Shown here: in pieces, positions 34,963 to 47,954 of the stretch
Layout: every line of letters begins with the position of its first letter
Position numbering within the stretch: position 1 is the stretch's first letter
NCBI RefSeq assembly: GCF_003573695.1
Contig: NC_039363.1
Location: 123,673,302-123,737,301 of the forward strand
DNA length: 64,000 nt
Direction of reading: 5' to 3'
From: Papaver somniferum
Taxonomy: Eukaryota > Streptophyta > Magnoliopsida > Ranunculales > Papaveraceae
The notes under the pieces: generated by a model
Told to the model about the DNA's origin: nothing
Databases searched by the model: none
What the model saw: only the letters and a program-made list of their open reading frames with translations
Translations under genes and position numbers: made by a program

Positions 34963-37858
34963 TGATAGGTGTCTAAAACACCTAATTTTATATCTAGTAT
35001 TTATGCTTTCTTTGCTATTATCCTTGTGAATTGCATCTCTTATGTTTAGTTTTGAGTTTATAGGTGTTTTGGAGTCATTTGAGTAAAAGGAAGTGGAAGT
35101 CATCTTAATCCAAGGTTTCTTCTCAATCATCTCGAAGAGAACGGAAAGACGGAACCAACGGCTAAAGATCAAGGTCAATCCGACGTTGTATGAGAAAGTT
35201 GCGAGCAAAATCAGATATTAAGCTTGTCAGTTCTCCAAAACTGACAATACAATGAGAATGAAGCAGGAATTGTAATGTCAGTATTCTAAGAATGACAGTT
35301 TGGAAGCTATCAGGGTAACCCTTAACTGAAGCATGGGTACCATCAGCACCTCCCAAAGTTATATCCTTATGTCTAAACATGGGTCGGACTGAAGAAGAAC
35401 ACATTTTCTGCTTTTCATTTCTTCGTTCTGCAGCCGCTGGAGACGTTCATAGAGGTGATTTTGATGAGGAATTTAGATGGAAGATACGGAGCTGAATTAG
35501 CAACATAAAAAAATATATGGGTTCTTGAGCTCATTGTTGCAGTCGGTGGTAAAGAATAAGCTAATGTTGTTCGAATCTAAAAGGGGATCTGAGGCTGTTA
35601 TAATTGAGATATTAGGTTTTATTTGAATTAAGAAAACAGGGAATAAGAGAAGATCTCACCGTCGTTTTAATGGGTTTATGAAACGTTCGCAGTTCATGAA
35701 GAGAGAAATTAAAGAAGAAATTGAAGGTTAATGAAGAAGTTTGGAATTGGGTATTACTTGAATTCAAATTTAAACCCCAGTATTCATGGTATGAGCTCAA
35801 GGGTTTGGTGGTACTGAGAAGGAAGAACGGATGATGTAGCTGCTACTGGTGACTGGTTTTGAGTACTGGTGGAATTCATAGCTGAAATGGATGTTGTATT
35901 GGCTGGGAGATTGCAGAATGAGTTGCATCTGAGCAGATGAATTCGCAGGGAGACAAAAGAAGTTGTTTCTGTATGAATTGAGTAGCAGTGGGAGATGTAT
36001 TTGAGTGCTGAGTTCGAGTTGAATTCGATATGAGAAGAAACTGTGAATGGTTGGCAGTGGAAAAGAATTAGAAGAGGCTGCGGATGTATGTGATGTTTGA
36101 AACAGCAGCTGGAGTTAAGAAACTGGTAGTGTTGCAGTTGCAGATGGCATCTACATGGGTATGAAGCAGCTGCAGTGCAGGGAAGATTGTGAGCTATAAG
36201 CTGAAGGTAGAGCTGATGCTATGGAGTTCAGTATATGCTTGAACTGGTGGTATGTGCAGCCAAGAAAGTGCCAGGGAAATGTAATGAGTGAAGCTCAAGG
36301 AAATTGCAGGTGCAGTTCAAGGAGGAGATGTTGCTGGTGCTCTAATTGGTTTTGTTGTTGCGGTGAGAGACACAGATTGCATTCAAGCTAAACTGGTGGT
36401 GTTGTTTAGACTGGGAATGGAACGTTGGAGTTGCAGCTATTGTTGGGTTTGATTTCCAGGTTATAATGCAGCTGTTATGTGAGAGTCTGAGCAAGATTAA
36501 GGTTGTAGTTGAATGAATGAACTGTTTAGATGAATGTCTAGGACAGGTACAAATTACAGGTGCAGAGATTTTCTTGTGAAGATTATGGAGAATGGAGAAA
36601 TAAGAGATGGGTATGATGTTGTTGAACTGGACATGACGAGATTGCAAGCGAGATGAGTAACATATGTGTTGCTGGTATTGTTGTCGCTGCAGTTTGGTGG
36701 TAGTTCTGATGTGTTCGCAGGCAGAGATTGCATGGACTTGGGAGTTGAGATGGTTCCAGAGAAGAATGTGAAAACCAATTTACGGGGAACAAGGCTGGAA
36801 ATACAAATTGGAGCAATTGATTGAATTTAAAGATAAGCTGTCAGTTTCATCAGACTGACAAGACAAATTTTAACCGTGCCTTGTGGATTGAGCGGATATA
36901 TTTAGGCCTGAATCAGATTTGGAAAGGCTGGTCGGTTAGGGGTTATAAAAGTGAAAAACTACAGAAAAAAAAATCTTCTTCTACTACTTTTTGCCTAGGA
37001 TTTAGAACATGATGGCTTTTCTATTCCTTCTTGTTATGAACTCCATGAACATGAGTAGTTAATCATATTTTTGGTTATGGATTAGTTGGGTTTTACAAAG
37101 CATGTTTCTTGTTCAATAAATTAGTTTTGTCTCATGTTTTATCGATTATGATTCGCTAGAAATATCGCCATGTATGATTGATTGTTAGTTTTGTCAAGTT
37201 GCAAATTGGTAGAACTCGTAATCATATCTATTGCTAGTTTAGGGTTTATTATACGTAAACGTGATACACCTTGAATACAAGTAGCATAATTGTGATTATT
37301 ACTTGTAGTGATACATCTTAGTAGTCACAAGTGAGTCATAACCTTTGTTAAATCGTATTAGTGCTTTTACACGTTCGATTGCTTTGATTGGCCTGATTTC
37401 ATAGAACTTAATGCATCTAGGGAATTAAACTTGATTAGTGCTTTTACACGTTAGGTTGTTCTCTAAGATAGAATTCATATTCGCATCTTTTAATGTGTTT
37501 GTTGATGACAAGAGGAGATTTGCGGGATATACTTGCGATCAAGGTATCTTAGGGCCTTTGATAAAAGAGAGATTAAATATCAATTATAGTTATTGTTAGA
37601 AAGCATGTTAGTGAAAGAAAATGAAATCCTTAACCAATATCTTTATATCATTGATTTGCGTGTTTATTTATTTGTTTGCTTTTATTTTATTTTAATATAT
37701 AAAAATCAGAAAACCCCCCATTGGTATTTATAGGAAACCGAAACAATTTCACAACCTTAGTCCTCTTTGTGGGAACGATCCTTTCTTGCCCTTTCCATAT
37801 TATATATTTCGAATAGTAAGAAAGTGTAATTTATTTTTGACGCATACGACAGCGATCA
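34963..37858 (+). mobile_element. Solo LTR, 2.9 kb, possibly Gypsy (Tat/Athila-like)
   Basis: TGATAGGTGTCTAAAACACC...GACAGCGATCA, flanked by a perfect CATGG duplication (34958-34962, 37859-37863). No internal region is present. The late part (GGAAACCGAAACAATTTCAC, then GTGGGAACGATCC) resembles the U5 side of Tat/Athila LTRs from memory; orientation and family rest on that and are tentative. A GCTGTCAG-type word occurs in both orientations near 35225-35255 and 36838-36860. Short frames inside show no domain. Confidence 0.7.
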
Positions 37859-37863
37859 CATGG

Positions 37864-38575
37864 CATATACATAAAAAAGGTACCCCGATAATTTTCCGCA
37901 GACATGTCGAATGGTTTAATAAATGTGCTAGTGGCGACATTATTACTCAAGTATGACGTCACTGTTTGACTAAGGTTTTAAGATTTTAACCCTAAGCTAA
38001 AAACCACCATCAACAATTTCTCATAATAAGCCTAGTTGATAGATGAGGACTCTAGATTTTCAACTAGGACACAAGAGTGCAATGGATTAAGAAATCTTGT
38101 TGCAAGAGTCTCTTTATTTACAAATTTTCAAGGCTCCAGATAGCTTTGAATTCATGGTAGGATTGCTTGGAATTCAAGAAAAAAGTTTCTCAGTTTATAT
38201 GAAATTCTTATTAGGAATCCATGTAAACATGTAAGATGTCTGCCTTGAAATTACACATAAGAATGTGCATTATGGTCCAGGGTTCTGGAACCGTGCGCAA
38301 TGATGGTTCATGTTGGCAAGTACGCTTACGAACTTACAAGCATAAGTGGTGTTCAATAACACTTAAGACTTAAACCATGATCCACAACCTCAAGAGATTT
38401 TGTGAACATAGTTGTCCTGGAAGTGTCTACGAGAGTTTCAGTGAACGAACATATTTGTAAAATAGTTCATGAGCTTTTCTAAATCAGAACTGAATAGGTA
38501 TGCATACCGGATATGCACTATAAACTGTTCACAAACTCAGACTCCAAGGGTACGCGTACCGGGTGCTATACTTAT
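37864..38575. other. Diverged LTR-like DNA
   Basis: No gene. Words such as TATGCATACC and TACGCGTACC near 38500-38565 resemble the motif clusters of the nearby LTRs, so this is probably the remainder of the LTR-like DNA interrupted by the solo LTR. Confidence 0.35.
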
Positions 38576-39141
38576 TGAGAATGTGGGGGTACCAATTATA
38601 CCACCAACTTTCTCTTAGGAAACCTGTATGGACAAACTTAAATACAATTCTGAGAGTTCAACTTAATGAATCTCAATCAAGGAATAATTTTTAGAGTTAT
38701 ATGTATTTCTCTCACAATCAGAAAATTTACAAAGACAAGTCTGTGAGCCTGATTTTTGTGTGAGAGTATTTAGACGATTCCAAATATCAATATCCAAGAA
38801 TCAATCAAGTCGTATCCAACAAACAAGGATGGATTATCTACTTTGAATGATTAACGTATAACTTGTGATATTTCAATTATAAAGATAAACAATATAATGC
38901 GGAAAAACAAATAACATAGACACTAGAAATTTTGTAAACGAGGAAACCGCAAATGCAGAATAACCTCGGGACTTAGTCCAGATTAAACACCAAGATTTTA
39001 TTAAGCTGTTGCAGACACTAGCCTACTACCAATTAACTTCGGACTGGAATGTAGTTGAGACCAAATTAAACCCTCACAATAATTCAGTTATAGTCGCGCT
39101 CCTTACGCCTCTTGAATCCCAGCAGGACTCCGAGCAATTGA
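38576..39141 (-). repeat. Truncated LTR fragment of the LARD family
   Basis: Starts TGAGAATGTGGGGGTACC and follows the family through the core at about 38920-38980 (GAGGAAACCGCAAATGCAG) and CCCAGCAGGACTCCGAGCA, then diverges abruptly at about 39141. Confidence 0.6.
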
Positions 39142-40423
39142 TGTAGTTTCATCATTTTTGATGACTACACCCAAGTAGATCTAACGAATATAAAACTACT
39201 AACATTCAAAATTCAAAGATAAACAAGATGTAAAGAACATAGAAGTAAAGATGAACACAAGTATTTAACGTGGTTCGGTCTTGTAGATCTACATCCTCGG
39301 AGAAGAAAGTTATATCTTTATCATTGAAGGTCTTACCCTTAGATGAATGACAAATATCACTTAAACTTTTCACTCATTCCTTCTCTAAATCTCTCTTTAG
39401 AGCTCTCTGTAAAAAGACCATCGATTACATGTCTATTTTCTTCTACATGGACGGGTATTTGTAGACAAACTAGACTCGTGAACGCGTGATTTGGTGTTGC
39501 TGGGCAAGTTACGCTATCGTACATCATATCATCGTTCAGGCGGATCCTCCATTATTCTCCTTTAGAGTGTATCGTCCGACTCTTCCTTTCGATTCATATC
39601 GCATCGTTCATTCATCGCATTGCTCCATCTTAGATGCATCATACTACACCTTCTTCATATCGTATCGCTAACTGCTTTCCATCTGAGCACCTGACACGAT
39701 GTACTTTCGTTCAAAGTTGTATCGCATCTCTTCTGATTCATATTAAATGCCTTGTTCTCTTTTTAGACTTGGCCGTCTGTGTGATTTGACTACTCCCTAC
39801 ACGCGTCCTCCATGCGTCTATGTAGCACTTGTCTTGGTTTGGATGCAATCACCTTTTGAAGCATGATTCGGTGCATCCTCCTCACTATCCTATCATGTGA
39901 TGCTTACACGTGGAAATTGGCTATTTAGACCTCACAATTTGCTCATTTTATTTTCATCTTACCAGGAGTATGATGGGAAGAAAACGTGTGACAGTTTTTT
40001 CTCCTTCGCCACGTCTCGAGATTTCCGCCACGTCTTCGCCTTTAATATGCTTTTGCATGTTGGACTTGAGGTGCTGGTTGATTATCCAAAGGTTTTTACT
40101 TCCTACAAAATCTTTTTTAGGACATAGAATCATATTTTTATTTTTTTCTTCCCTTAACTTCTTGATCTTCATAAAAAGCCTCATTCCATATCGACCTCCA
40201 AGACGTTAAGAGTTATTCGTTTCATTTTTTATGGTTGTTTCCTCCATTAATGGATTTCACCGATATCACTAACTATTGGTCTGTGGGTTCGTCTCTATTG
40301 CCTTAGAACTTTTTATTATTTTATTTTATTTTTGTAGTTTTGCAATATCCTTCTCTGCAGTTTATGGCTCTGATGTTTTTATTTTTGGGTGTGATTGTTT
40401 CTTGTTTTTCGAACTTTATAGTG
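39142..40423 (+). other. Region upstream of the coiled-coil pseudogene
   Basis: The segment 39250-39310 (TTTAACGTGGTTCGGTC...) resembles a repeat common in plant LTRs. The rest is T-rich, and the open frames (39486, 39897, 40276) have no recognisable domain. The last 200 bp may include a 5' UTR and intron ending in TTTATAG before 40424. Confidence 0.35.
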
Positions 40424-42381
40424 CTGATAAGAGACCAGTGTCTAGACCTTCTAGTTCCAGTAGGCCACCTGAGATGACTGATGCTGCTTATTTATAGAAT
40501 TTGAAGGCGAATTATCGTTTGCAGAGATTCAAAGTCTCTTTTGCAAGCCCTGAGAGACAAGCTAGAATTATGACCAAGGAGATCGCTGAACTACCCTGTG
40601 GACCGAACGAGATCATCGTGACTGCTGGCCAGCTAGAGGCGGGGCTTCGTCTGCCTTTGTACTGTCCCGTGGATTCTTTTCAGTACGAGGTTCTTTATTA
40701 TCTTAATCCTCAGAGAGGTGTGTTTCAGCCCAATGGTAATTTTTGGCGTATCCTCCGAGAGTGTTATCGCCGACGTAAGGGCAAGGTCACAGATCATGAG
40801 AAAAACCAGTTCGTCCCTGCTCAGTCCGATCTGTATACCGCCGAGAACTTCGTAGAGAATTACTGGTATCATCAGCTCGGAGACAAGTTCGATGGCTTTA
40901 GTGTGGGGATTTCTAGATCTCGCCATGCTTTGAGGGGTCCCTTGCTCCTTTTCGATCAGGATCATCCTAATTCCAGTAATTTTACACTTCGTAAGACTAA
41001 TGATCCGAAGTGGTTTCTAGTTCCTCTTTGGATCGTAGGTCCTTGGGTTTATGGTTGAGACGAGCTCGTAGGTTTACTTCCTCAGCTTCCCGATGCACAT
41101 GGTCATCTTCCTGCCTATAAGCCTTGGAAACTTAGGTGGATTGTTGCTCCTTCTCGTAAGCGACGGGTGCAGACCATTCGAGCTACTGAGGATGCTAAGG
41201 TAGACAATATTGTCTTATTGTTTAACGTATATATACCTTACCCCTGTTTTATAGCTTAGCAGTGGATATCATGTGTTTGCAGCGAGAGAGGACTGCATAT
41301 GGTTCTGGCCCATCGAATGTTCCTGTTGATGTTTCTGATCATGCTTTGGGATGTTTATATTTCTTATTTATTCGGTGATAATGAGATGATTGAGATAGAT
41401 GAAACGTTCTTTGGGGATGTGGACAATTTGTTGCTCCATGAGTCTTTTCCCTCTCAGAATGATGACACTGCTCCGAGATCGGAGTTGGGGATGCCCCAGG
41501 CGAGTAATATCACTGACAAGGGCATTTCACCCGATGTTGGTGCTCAAGGTGGTGGTGGTGGTGGTAATGTTGTTGTTGGTGGCACTGGAGTACCGAGTTC
41601 GTTTGTTGGTGGTTTTCCAAGTTCCTATGTGGTTCCTTCTGTTCCGTCTATCACCATTTTTGGTGAAGGTGCTAGTGTTGATGCGATGCTATGCTCCGAG
41701 GAGTTCGTTAAGCTGAGTGAGGAAGAGTAAGCTCGAATTTTAACTACTCTAGACAAGCCTATTCAGCAGCGGCTTGTGACTTCATTATGTGATTATATTT
41801 TGACTGTGTTTGTGATATGCTTTTAATTGACCCAGTCTTACTGGTAATGTTATCTGATTTATTATAGCACCAATTTGAGGATTGCTATGCTGGCCGAGTC
41901 TCGGGTGGCACGAAGGCGATCTAGAGCTGTTGAGGGCGATGTTCGTCGTTTGCAGTTCGAGCTGGAGGCTTCCATGCGAGAGGCGGAGTCTTTGTGCCAT
42001 GATAAGAAAGAGTTGGAAGGTACTTGACCTTTTTCTTTTCTATTTATTCATTAGAAAGTTAGGTTTCTTGAATCTAAATTAGTCCCTCTATTGGTAGTCA
42101 CCGTTCGTTAGTTGGAGGAGAGGATAGAGATTAATTCCCATAAGCATGCTAGAGAGCTGAACTCTTTGAAGATTGATTTGATCTCTCGTCAATGTAAGAT
42201 TGACTCCTTAGATGAGGAGCTTACTCATAGTAATAAGGACATGGATGTTCATCGTGACCGCATTGTGGAGCTTCGCGCAAGGGTGGAAAAGGTAAAACAA
42301 GTGGCAGTTGCTCGTTCGGAGGATATTAAGTTGCTCCAGACTCAGAAGAATAATCTTGTTGAGTGGCAGGAAGATCATATG
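40424..42381 (+). pseudogene. Multi-exon gene, PF04195-like N-terminus and coiled-coil C-terminus, truncated
   Basis: Exon 1 (about 40424-41199) encodes AGLRLPLYCPVDSFQYEVL and QPNGNFWRILRECY, resembling the plant putative gypsy-type transposon domain (PF04195) in layout. Donor GT is at 41200, acceptor AG at 41281-41282. The next exon is acidic with a Gly run (about 41545-41590). Exon 3 is 41868-42019, and exon 4 from 42098 encodes heptad-rich helix (VTVR-stop-LEERIEINSHKHAREL...). Stops: TAG 40495-40497, TGA 41056-41058, TAA near 41728 and TAG 42109-42111. It is cut at 42381 by the LARD-B LTR. Function unknown; probably a domesticated or element-derived gene. The domain call is from memory of the family. 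Confidence 0.55.
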
Positions 42382-45160
42382 TGTTAGAGCATAGCTCGGT
42401 TGAACTCACCAAGCGTTGGGATGTCAAGTTTGGTTGTCATATTTTAGTGTGTCAAAACTCATCTAAAGTCGCTTGATTATATACCAGAGTCAACTTCGTT
42501 TAGGTAAGACTAGAAATTCTAGGAATGTTGAGACATACATGTATTACTCCGAAGACCTGGAGAATGTGAAGAAGAAGCGAACTAAAACGATAACATCATC
42601 CTTTCTCTTGAGGTTAGTAATATTGACTTGAACTGTTTCATTCCTAACGTATCTTTCAAATCGTGCTATATTGAAAGAAAGAAAAAATGTGAAGTTGTAT
42701 ATATTGTACATATTGTATAATACACTAGTGATGAGACATGGTCATATTTGTATGATCATAGTATTAGGGAATTAGACTACGAAGTATAACGCTTATCTTT
42801 TGAACTTCGTAGATATGACATCGTCATAATATTGTATATATTGTTATGATTATGTGAATGGGTTATGGTGAAGATTTCATCCTAGGAAAAAATGTTTTAC
42901 ATTTGTTTAAAGGAAGTACATTCATCAACTTGTTTTATGAATCGAAAGGGAAATCGTTAGGCTTATTGGTACGGCTATTCATTGCAAATATTTGGATTAC
43001 CAATATGTGTGAGATGGTAGAACCGATCGAACTTTGTTATGTATCTTGGTATAACTAATCACAATGCCTGACTTATGATTTAGTATGACTAGTTTTTAGT
43101 AATTGGTGTAACCGGTCCTAAGTAATCACCATCAGATGCTATGATCGATAGTTGTAACTGGTGTGACCTATCCTAGTAATTGATGTGACCGATCACAGTG
43201 TATTGTGTAATCGATCCTTATAATTGGTAACCGGTCCAGGTAATTGGTGTAACCGGTCCTGGTAATTGGTGTAACCGATCCTAGTAACTAGTGTGACCGA
43301 TCACAAGCAATACCACGGAATATGGTAAACGGTCATGGTAACTGATTTAGCCGGTCCTGGTAACTTGTGTGACCGATCACAAGTATTTCCATATTGAGGT
43401 ATAACCGATCCTAGTGATTGGTAGAAACAATTGAACCAATGTATGTGATTTGATATTTGATCAATCACATAAGTATCTTGGAATCAGTGAAGAGATGTCA
43501 ATATACTTTGAACACATACAATAACTCTTATCATTTATTGTTCAACGATATTCCTTAGTACTCAAGGAGATCATGTGCCGAAATAAATTGAAACTAAGGT
43601 TTTTGGTTTTATATGCTTTGTTACCATCAATTAAATGCATATCTCTAGAGAATAAAAATTAGTAATGTGCATTTACTAATTGGAGATTTTCTATTGAGAG
43701 ATTTCGGAAATTTTGGACAAGCATTTATTGGAATTAGGAAAACCGATTTTGGCGTTCATTGCATATCTTGAGAATATTTCCGGTTTTGGAAATTCCTTAG
43801 CGTTCAAACATCCTTGGTCTATAAATACCTAAGTTTGAAAATCTAGCAAACTATCCTAAGAGCCAGGAAAACTTCATTCTTGTTGTTTCTGATGGAGCCG
43901 TCTAATCAGGGAGGAAAGTATCCTAATTAGGTGAAATATCTTACGACCGCGTTTAAAGACTTATGTGGGATCAAGAAGCTCTATGCGTACCGTTGGTGGG
44001 AAACTAGAGAATTGCAGTGTTATTAGTTTTCGATTGATTTGATTGATTAACGGTTGTTGCAACTTTGATTGAACCTACTTTTTTATTTTTGAGAATCTTC
44101 TCTTCTGATATAAGATTCACTCAAACTAGATCGAAGTATCGACGGGATCTTTAGAACTGTTTGTATATCTAAAGACATCTTGTGATAATCCATTGTTAAC
44201 AGACTCTGTACAGTGTGTAATTGATCACAAGAGATACAAGTGGTGTTGTGCAGGTTTTTATTGAAGATTAAAGAAGACGAAGAAGATATCTTATTTAGTT
44301 CTCATATCTTTGTGTGTGCACAAAACTTGATCTGCTGGGATCCAACTAGAATCATATTTATTCGATTGGTTAGTTGTGTGAGATCGGCATCACCTTATAG
44401 TTTCTTGTTGGAATCTATATTAATTGATTGCGAATCTAAACTAAACTACTTCGGTAGTTTTTGGATAGATTGAACTAGCCAGGCAAAGGAGTTTATTGTC
44501 TTAAACAGAAGATCCTTTGCGTATGAATTGAGATATCTTTATCTTGAAAAAATCGAAAGAGTTATTACCAAACATATTTGTTGGTCCTTTACTATTTGGA
44601 ATACGATCCAGAGGAATAATTCTAATGCGTGCACTCGTTGAAGTCGGAAGCATAGGGATACTAAGGAAACTAAGTGAACTAGGGGTAGTTGCTTGGTCTC
44701 AACTATATATACGAAGCTGGTTTAGATTTTGTATAGCGGCTTAATTCTGGACTAGGTCTCGGGGTTTTTCTGTACTTGAAGTTTTCCTCGTTAACAAAAT
44801 CTTGTTGTGTCTTTTACTTTTCTATTTCCGCAATCATAATTTTTACTATAAATAAAAGTAAAATCCACAAGCGTTAACTTCGCACTACTTGATAGTGATC
44901 CTCTAGAGTTCGGTTAAGTCTGAACCTATTATCAAGTAACATATTTTGTTGTCGTATTTTCTTGATCTTGTATCCATAATCAATCACACAAGTTATCTTG
45001 TTGTTTTATTGTCTCGATGTCGTATCCATAGACGATCACACAAAGTGTGAACATATTAGTTGTATTGTCTTGACTCTGTCCATAGACAATCACTTTCTGT
45101 AGAGGACTTATAGGTTGAAACAAAAATATTGTGGTATATTTGGGTACCCTTGTCTTTTCA
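42382..45160 (+). repeat. LARD-B 5' LTR
   Basis: 2779 bp, TGTTAGAGCATAGCTCGG...TGTCTTTTCA. The family core is at about 44750-44815. A block of 22-23-bp degenerate repeats (TAATTGGTGTAACCGGTCCT type) lies at about 43080-43430. Confidence 0.9.
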
Positions 45161-45162
45161 AT

Positions 45163-45174
45163 TGGTATCAGAGC
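45163..45174 (+). other. LARD-B primer binding site
   Basis: TGGTATCAGAGC two bases after the LTR end, a perfect match to the standard initiator-Met tRNA site. Confidence 0.92.
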
Positions 45175-45222
45175 AGGAAAACACGAAAAGATCTAACAAT
45201 CTGTGTTTGGTGCGATCCAACC

Positions 45223-46756
45223 TATGAGAATTGAATCCAATAGCTGATTCAGTTAACATACCACCAAGATTTAATGGGACAAATTACCCATTATTGAAAC
45301 CTGCTATGAGATCTTTTCTTCAATCCCGAGATTTTAATACTTGGCTATTAATCGTAGAGGTATATGAACGACCGAAAGTAAAATATTCGGAAACTGAGTT
45401 TAACACTTATCGTTCTATACGTATGAAGAAAGAGCTCTCGCAAAGCAGAATTCAGATGGTTTAAATGGCATAATACATGCAGTTAGTCATGATATTTTAC
45501 ATCATGTCTCTTCATGTGAAACTTCTAAGAAAGCATGGGATATTCTCGATACTGTATTTGAAGGGAATGATTCAGAAAGAGAAGTTCATCTTCAATCCCT
45601 ATATTCTGAATAGGAATTCCTTAGAATGGATGATAACGATACCTTCGAGGAGTTTAACAGTAAGCTTTCTGAGATTATCAATTCTTCTTTGTCACTTGGA
45701 AAGACTATACCTGAAATGGAAATTGTATGCAAGATTATCAAATCGTTACCATCCAGATATGAGTCTAAGAAACATGCTATAATAGAATCTAATGATCTTT
45801 CTATACTTTCTCGGAGCTCTCTTGTAGGAATGTTAAATATCTTTGATAAAGAAATTCTGCTGAAGAACAGAAATGTTGTATCTAATGTCTCAGATAATAC
45901 TAATCAATCTTCAAAAGAAGTAAGTATAAATCAGACTGAGAAACGTTGTCAAAAGGATAAAACACTTGTTGAAAAAGAGCTTGACTCAACAATTGTACTC
46001 CAAACACAACGGATTAATGATGTTTTATTGAAAAATAAATCAAGTCCTGATGCATTATCTTTTTGTCATGAAAAAGGTAATGAAGTAATCCAATGTTTCA
46101 AGTGTCGTAGGTTTGGACATATGGAAAGATATTGTTCTAGCAAAAAGGATCAGAAGTGCAACAAGGCTTACGTTACTACCCTAGATGATATTCCAGAGCA
46201 TAAACCCTATGAAGGAATATCAATTTGTAATGCACTTTTTGCCAAAACTAACAGTGATCTATCTAATGAGTATAATCAACTCCTAAATAATTGTTTTGGA
46301 AAACTTGAGTTGGAGATTAAGGAAAATCTAAAGCTATGCAGGGAACTTGATAACCTTAGAAAAATCTTGTCATATAAAACTCAAGAGGCAATGTCTGATC
46401 AAGAGAAACTGGTTGACATTCCCAATCAACAAAAGTTGTCAGAAGTTACCAAAGGAAAAGGTAATTCACTTTCACATTCTTCTGACAATATGTTGAGTTC
46501 TTTATGTGAAAGAGATAGTCACTCTGCAAACTTCTATTGGAATCTCCAACAAAATAAATTCATCAAGGCACTTCGTAATGGCATAAAATATTTGAAGGAT
46601 AATGAGTTTATTAGATCCGGAAAGGAAGTTGCAGACTCTTGCAATAACAAGAGAAAGAAAGAACACAGAGAAACACAACTTATTGTGTTCATAAATCATC
46701 CTAAGGATGTTTTTGTTACCTGTGGTGAGAATAACTCTCACCTCAACACACACTGA
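45223..46756 (+). pseudogene. LARD-B gag
   Basis: The N-terminal part is in broken frames (from about 45223; PPRFNGTNYPLLKPAMRSFL is the gag N-terminal motif). The main frame is 45626-46756, 376 codons from MDDNDTFEEF: UBN2-type capsid (LPSRYESKKHAI), CCHC knuckle C157, C160, H165, C170 (CFKCRRFGHMERYC), then a charged helical tail. It stops where protease would begin in a full Copia polyprotein. At least one stop (before 45626) and frame changes near 45465 break the N-terminal part. Confidence 0.8.
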
Positions 46757-47949
46757 TTGTGTTGAAAGATGCATCCGCACTTGTTTCCCAAAATATTTTG
46801 TGAGGAGGCATAAAATCTGGGCAGAATTTATAAGTCTGTTCTTTTAGTAGGTGTCTTTTACCTTAGGGGTAAATATATTCGGTTTCTTTAAACCAAATTA
46901 TATCGCTCCTTGATTTTCTCCTAATTTATATACATATATTCTTCGTGTCCGAAAGAATACTACCTTACTTTAATGGAGAAACCGGTGAAAGAAGGATCAT
47001 CTCTAGATGATTTGGCACTATGTGTATCGGTTATGACTGAAACTCAAGATGTTCTACAACATGATAATCTTCAAGATTCACTGAGAAAACAGATTCTTAC
47101 TGTTAGAAGTTGTATTAGATTCATGATCTAATGATAAAGGATTCAAAAGAAGTACTTGCTGATCTTTAATCTCAATTGTTCGAGATGAACAAACTTTCTA
47201 TCGGAAAGGAAAGTGCACAGAAGAATTTGAATCCAGAATTCGAAAGCGATCTTCACAAAACACGCGATTAGAAAAGAAAAATATACTTCAATGTTTCGAT
47301 TTGCTTCAATTATTGTATAAGGTCTATTTTTGAATAAAATTATCATTATTTTTTATGAATAAAATTATTTCTTTATAATTTTTCTTGTGATAGTTACCAA
47401 TTACATAGCCTATGAATGAATGTTTATATTTTTTTGCTACGTGTATTCGGTTTATGGGATGTCTGATTTCTGTTTTCATTAACCTTGATATCCAATCTCA
47501 TATGATGTGACTCTTATGGTTTGTGTGGCTTTTTGATTTAGAGGGATTAAGTTCTATCCCATGTTGGTAGGCTTTATTAAAGGATCATAAGGTATTCCGA
47601 TTGAACACATATGTGAAAAGTCACAATATGTGGAATCATTTTATGTTTACATGAGAGTGTTTAGCATAGCATATGTGTTTCGGGTTTTCAACTTTTTCTA
47701 TTGGCACGCATTAGTTAAAACCGTTTCAACCTTTCTCTGGTAAAGGTTGCTTTTATTCTTGCGGGAGTATGGAAATACATTAAGGTAGAGTTCTTTTTGA
47801 ACTTGCGCTTAATGATATATATTTCTGGGGAGAAGAGGCTGCGGAATTTGAAGTAACGAATTTGTTAATCAATCTTTTTCCTGTTTAAAAAGCCTGTTTA
47901 TATTGCATATATTTTTCTTTTGCTTAACAAAATTTCGGTATAATTGATA
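46757..47949 (+). other. LARD-B internal region with a remnant second ORF
   Basis: The ATG at 46973 opens a 51-codon frame (MEKPVKEGSSLDDLALCVSV...) at about the same distance after gag as the 146-codon ORF of LARD-C, and continues with breaks to about 47270. It is probably the degraded counterpart of that ORF. The rest is AT-rich. LARD-C is inserted at 47955. Confidence 0.4.
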
Positions 47950-47954
47950 TGTTA

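Noticed and set aside
36342..36816. Minus-strand frames of 74-101 codons in the solo LTR.
   Set aside because: No recognisable motif, overlapping one another in different frames, and located within LTR DNA.
31371..38575. CTTAT directly before both 31376 and 38576, as if a target duplication of one element between them.
   Set aside because: The sequence before 38571 does not end in CA or in a family LTR end, so the match is probably chance.
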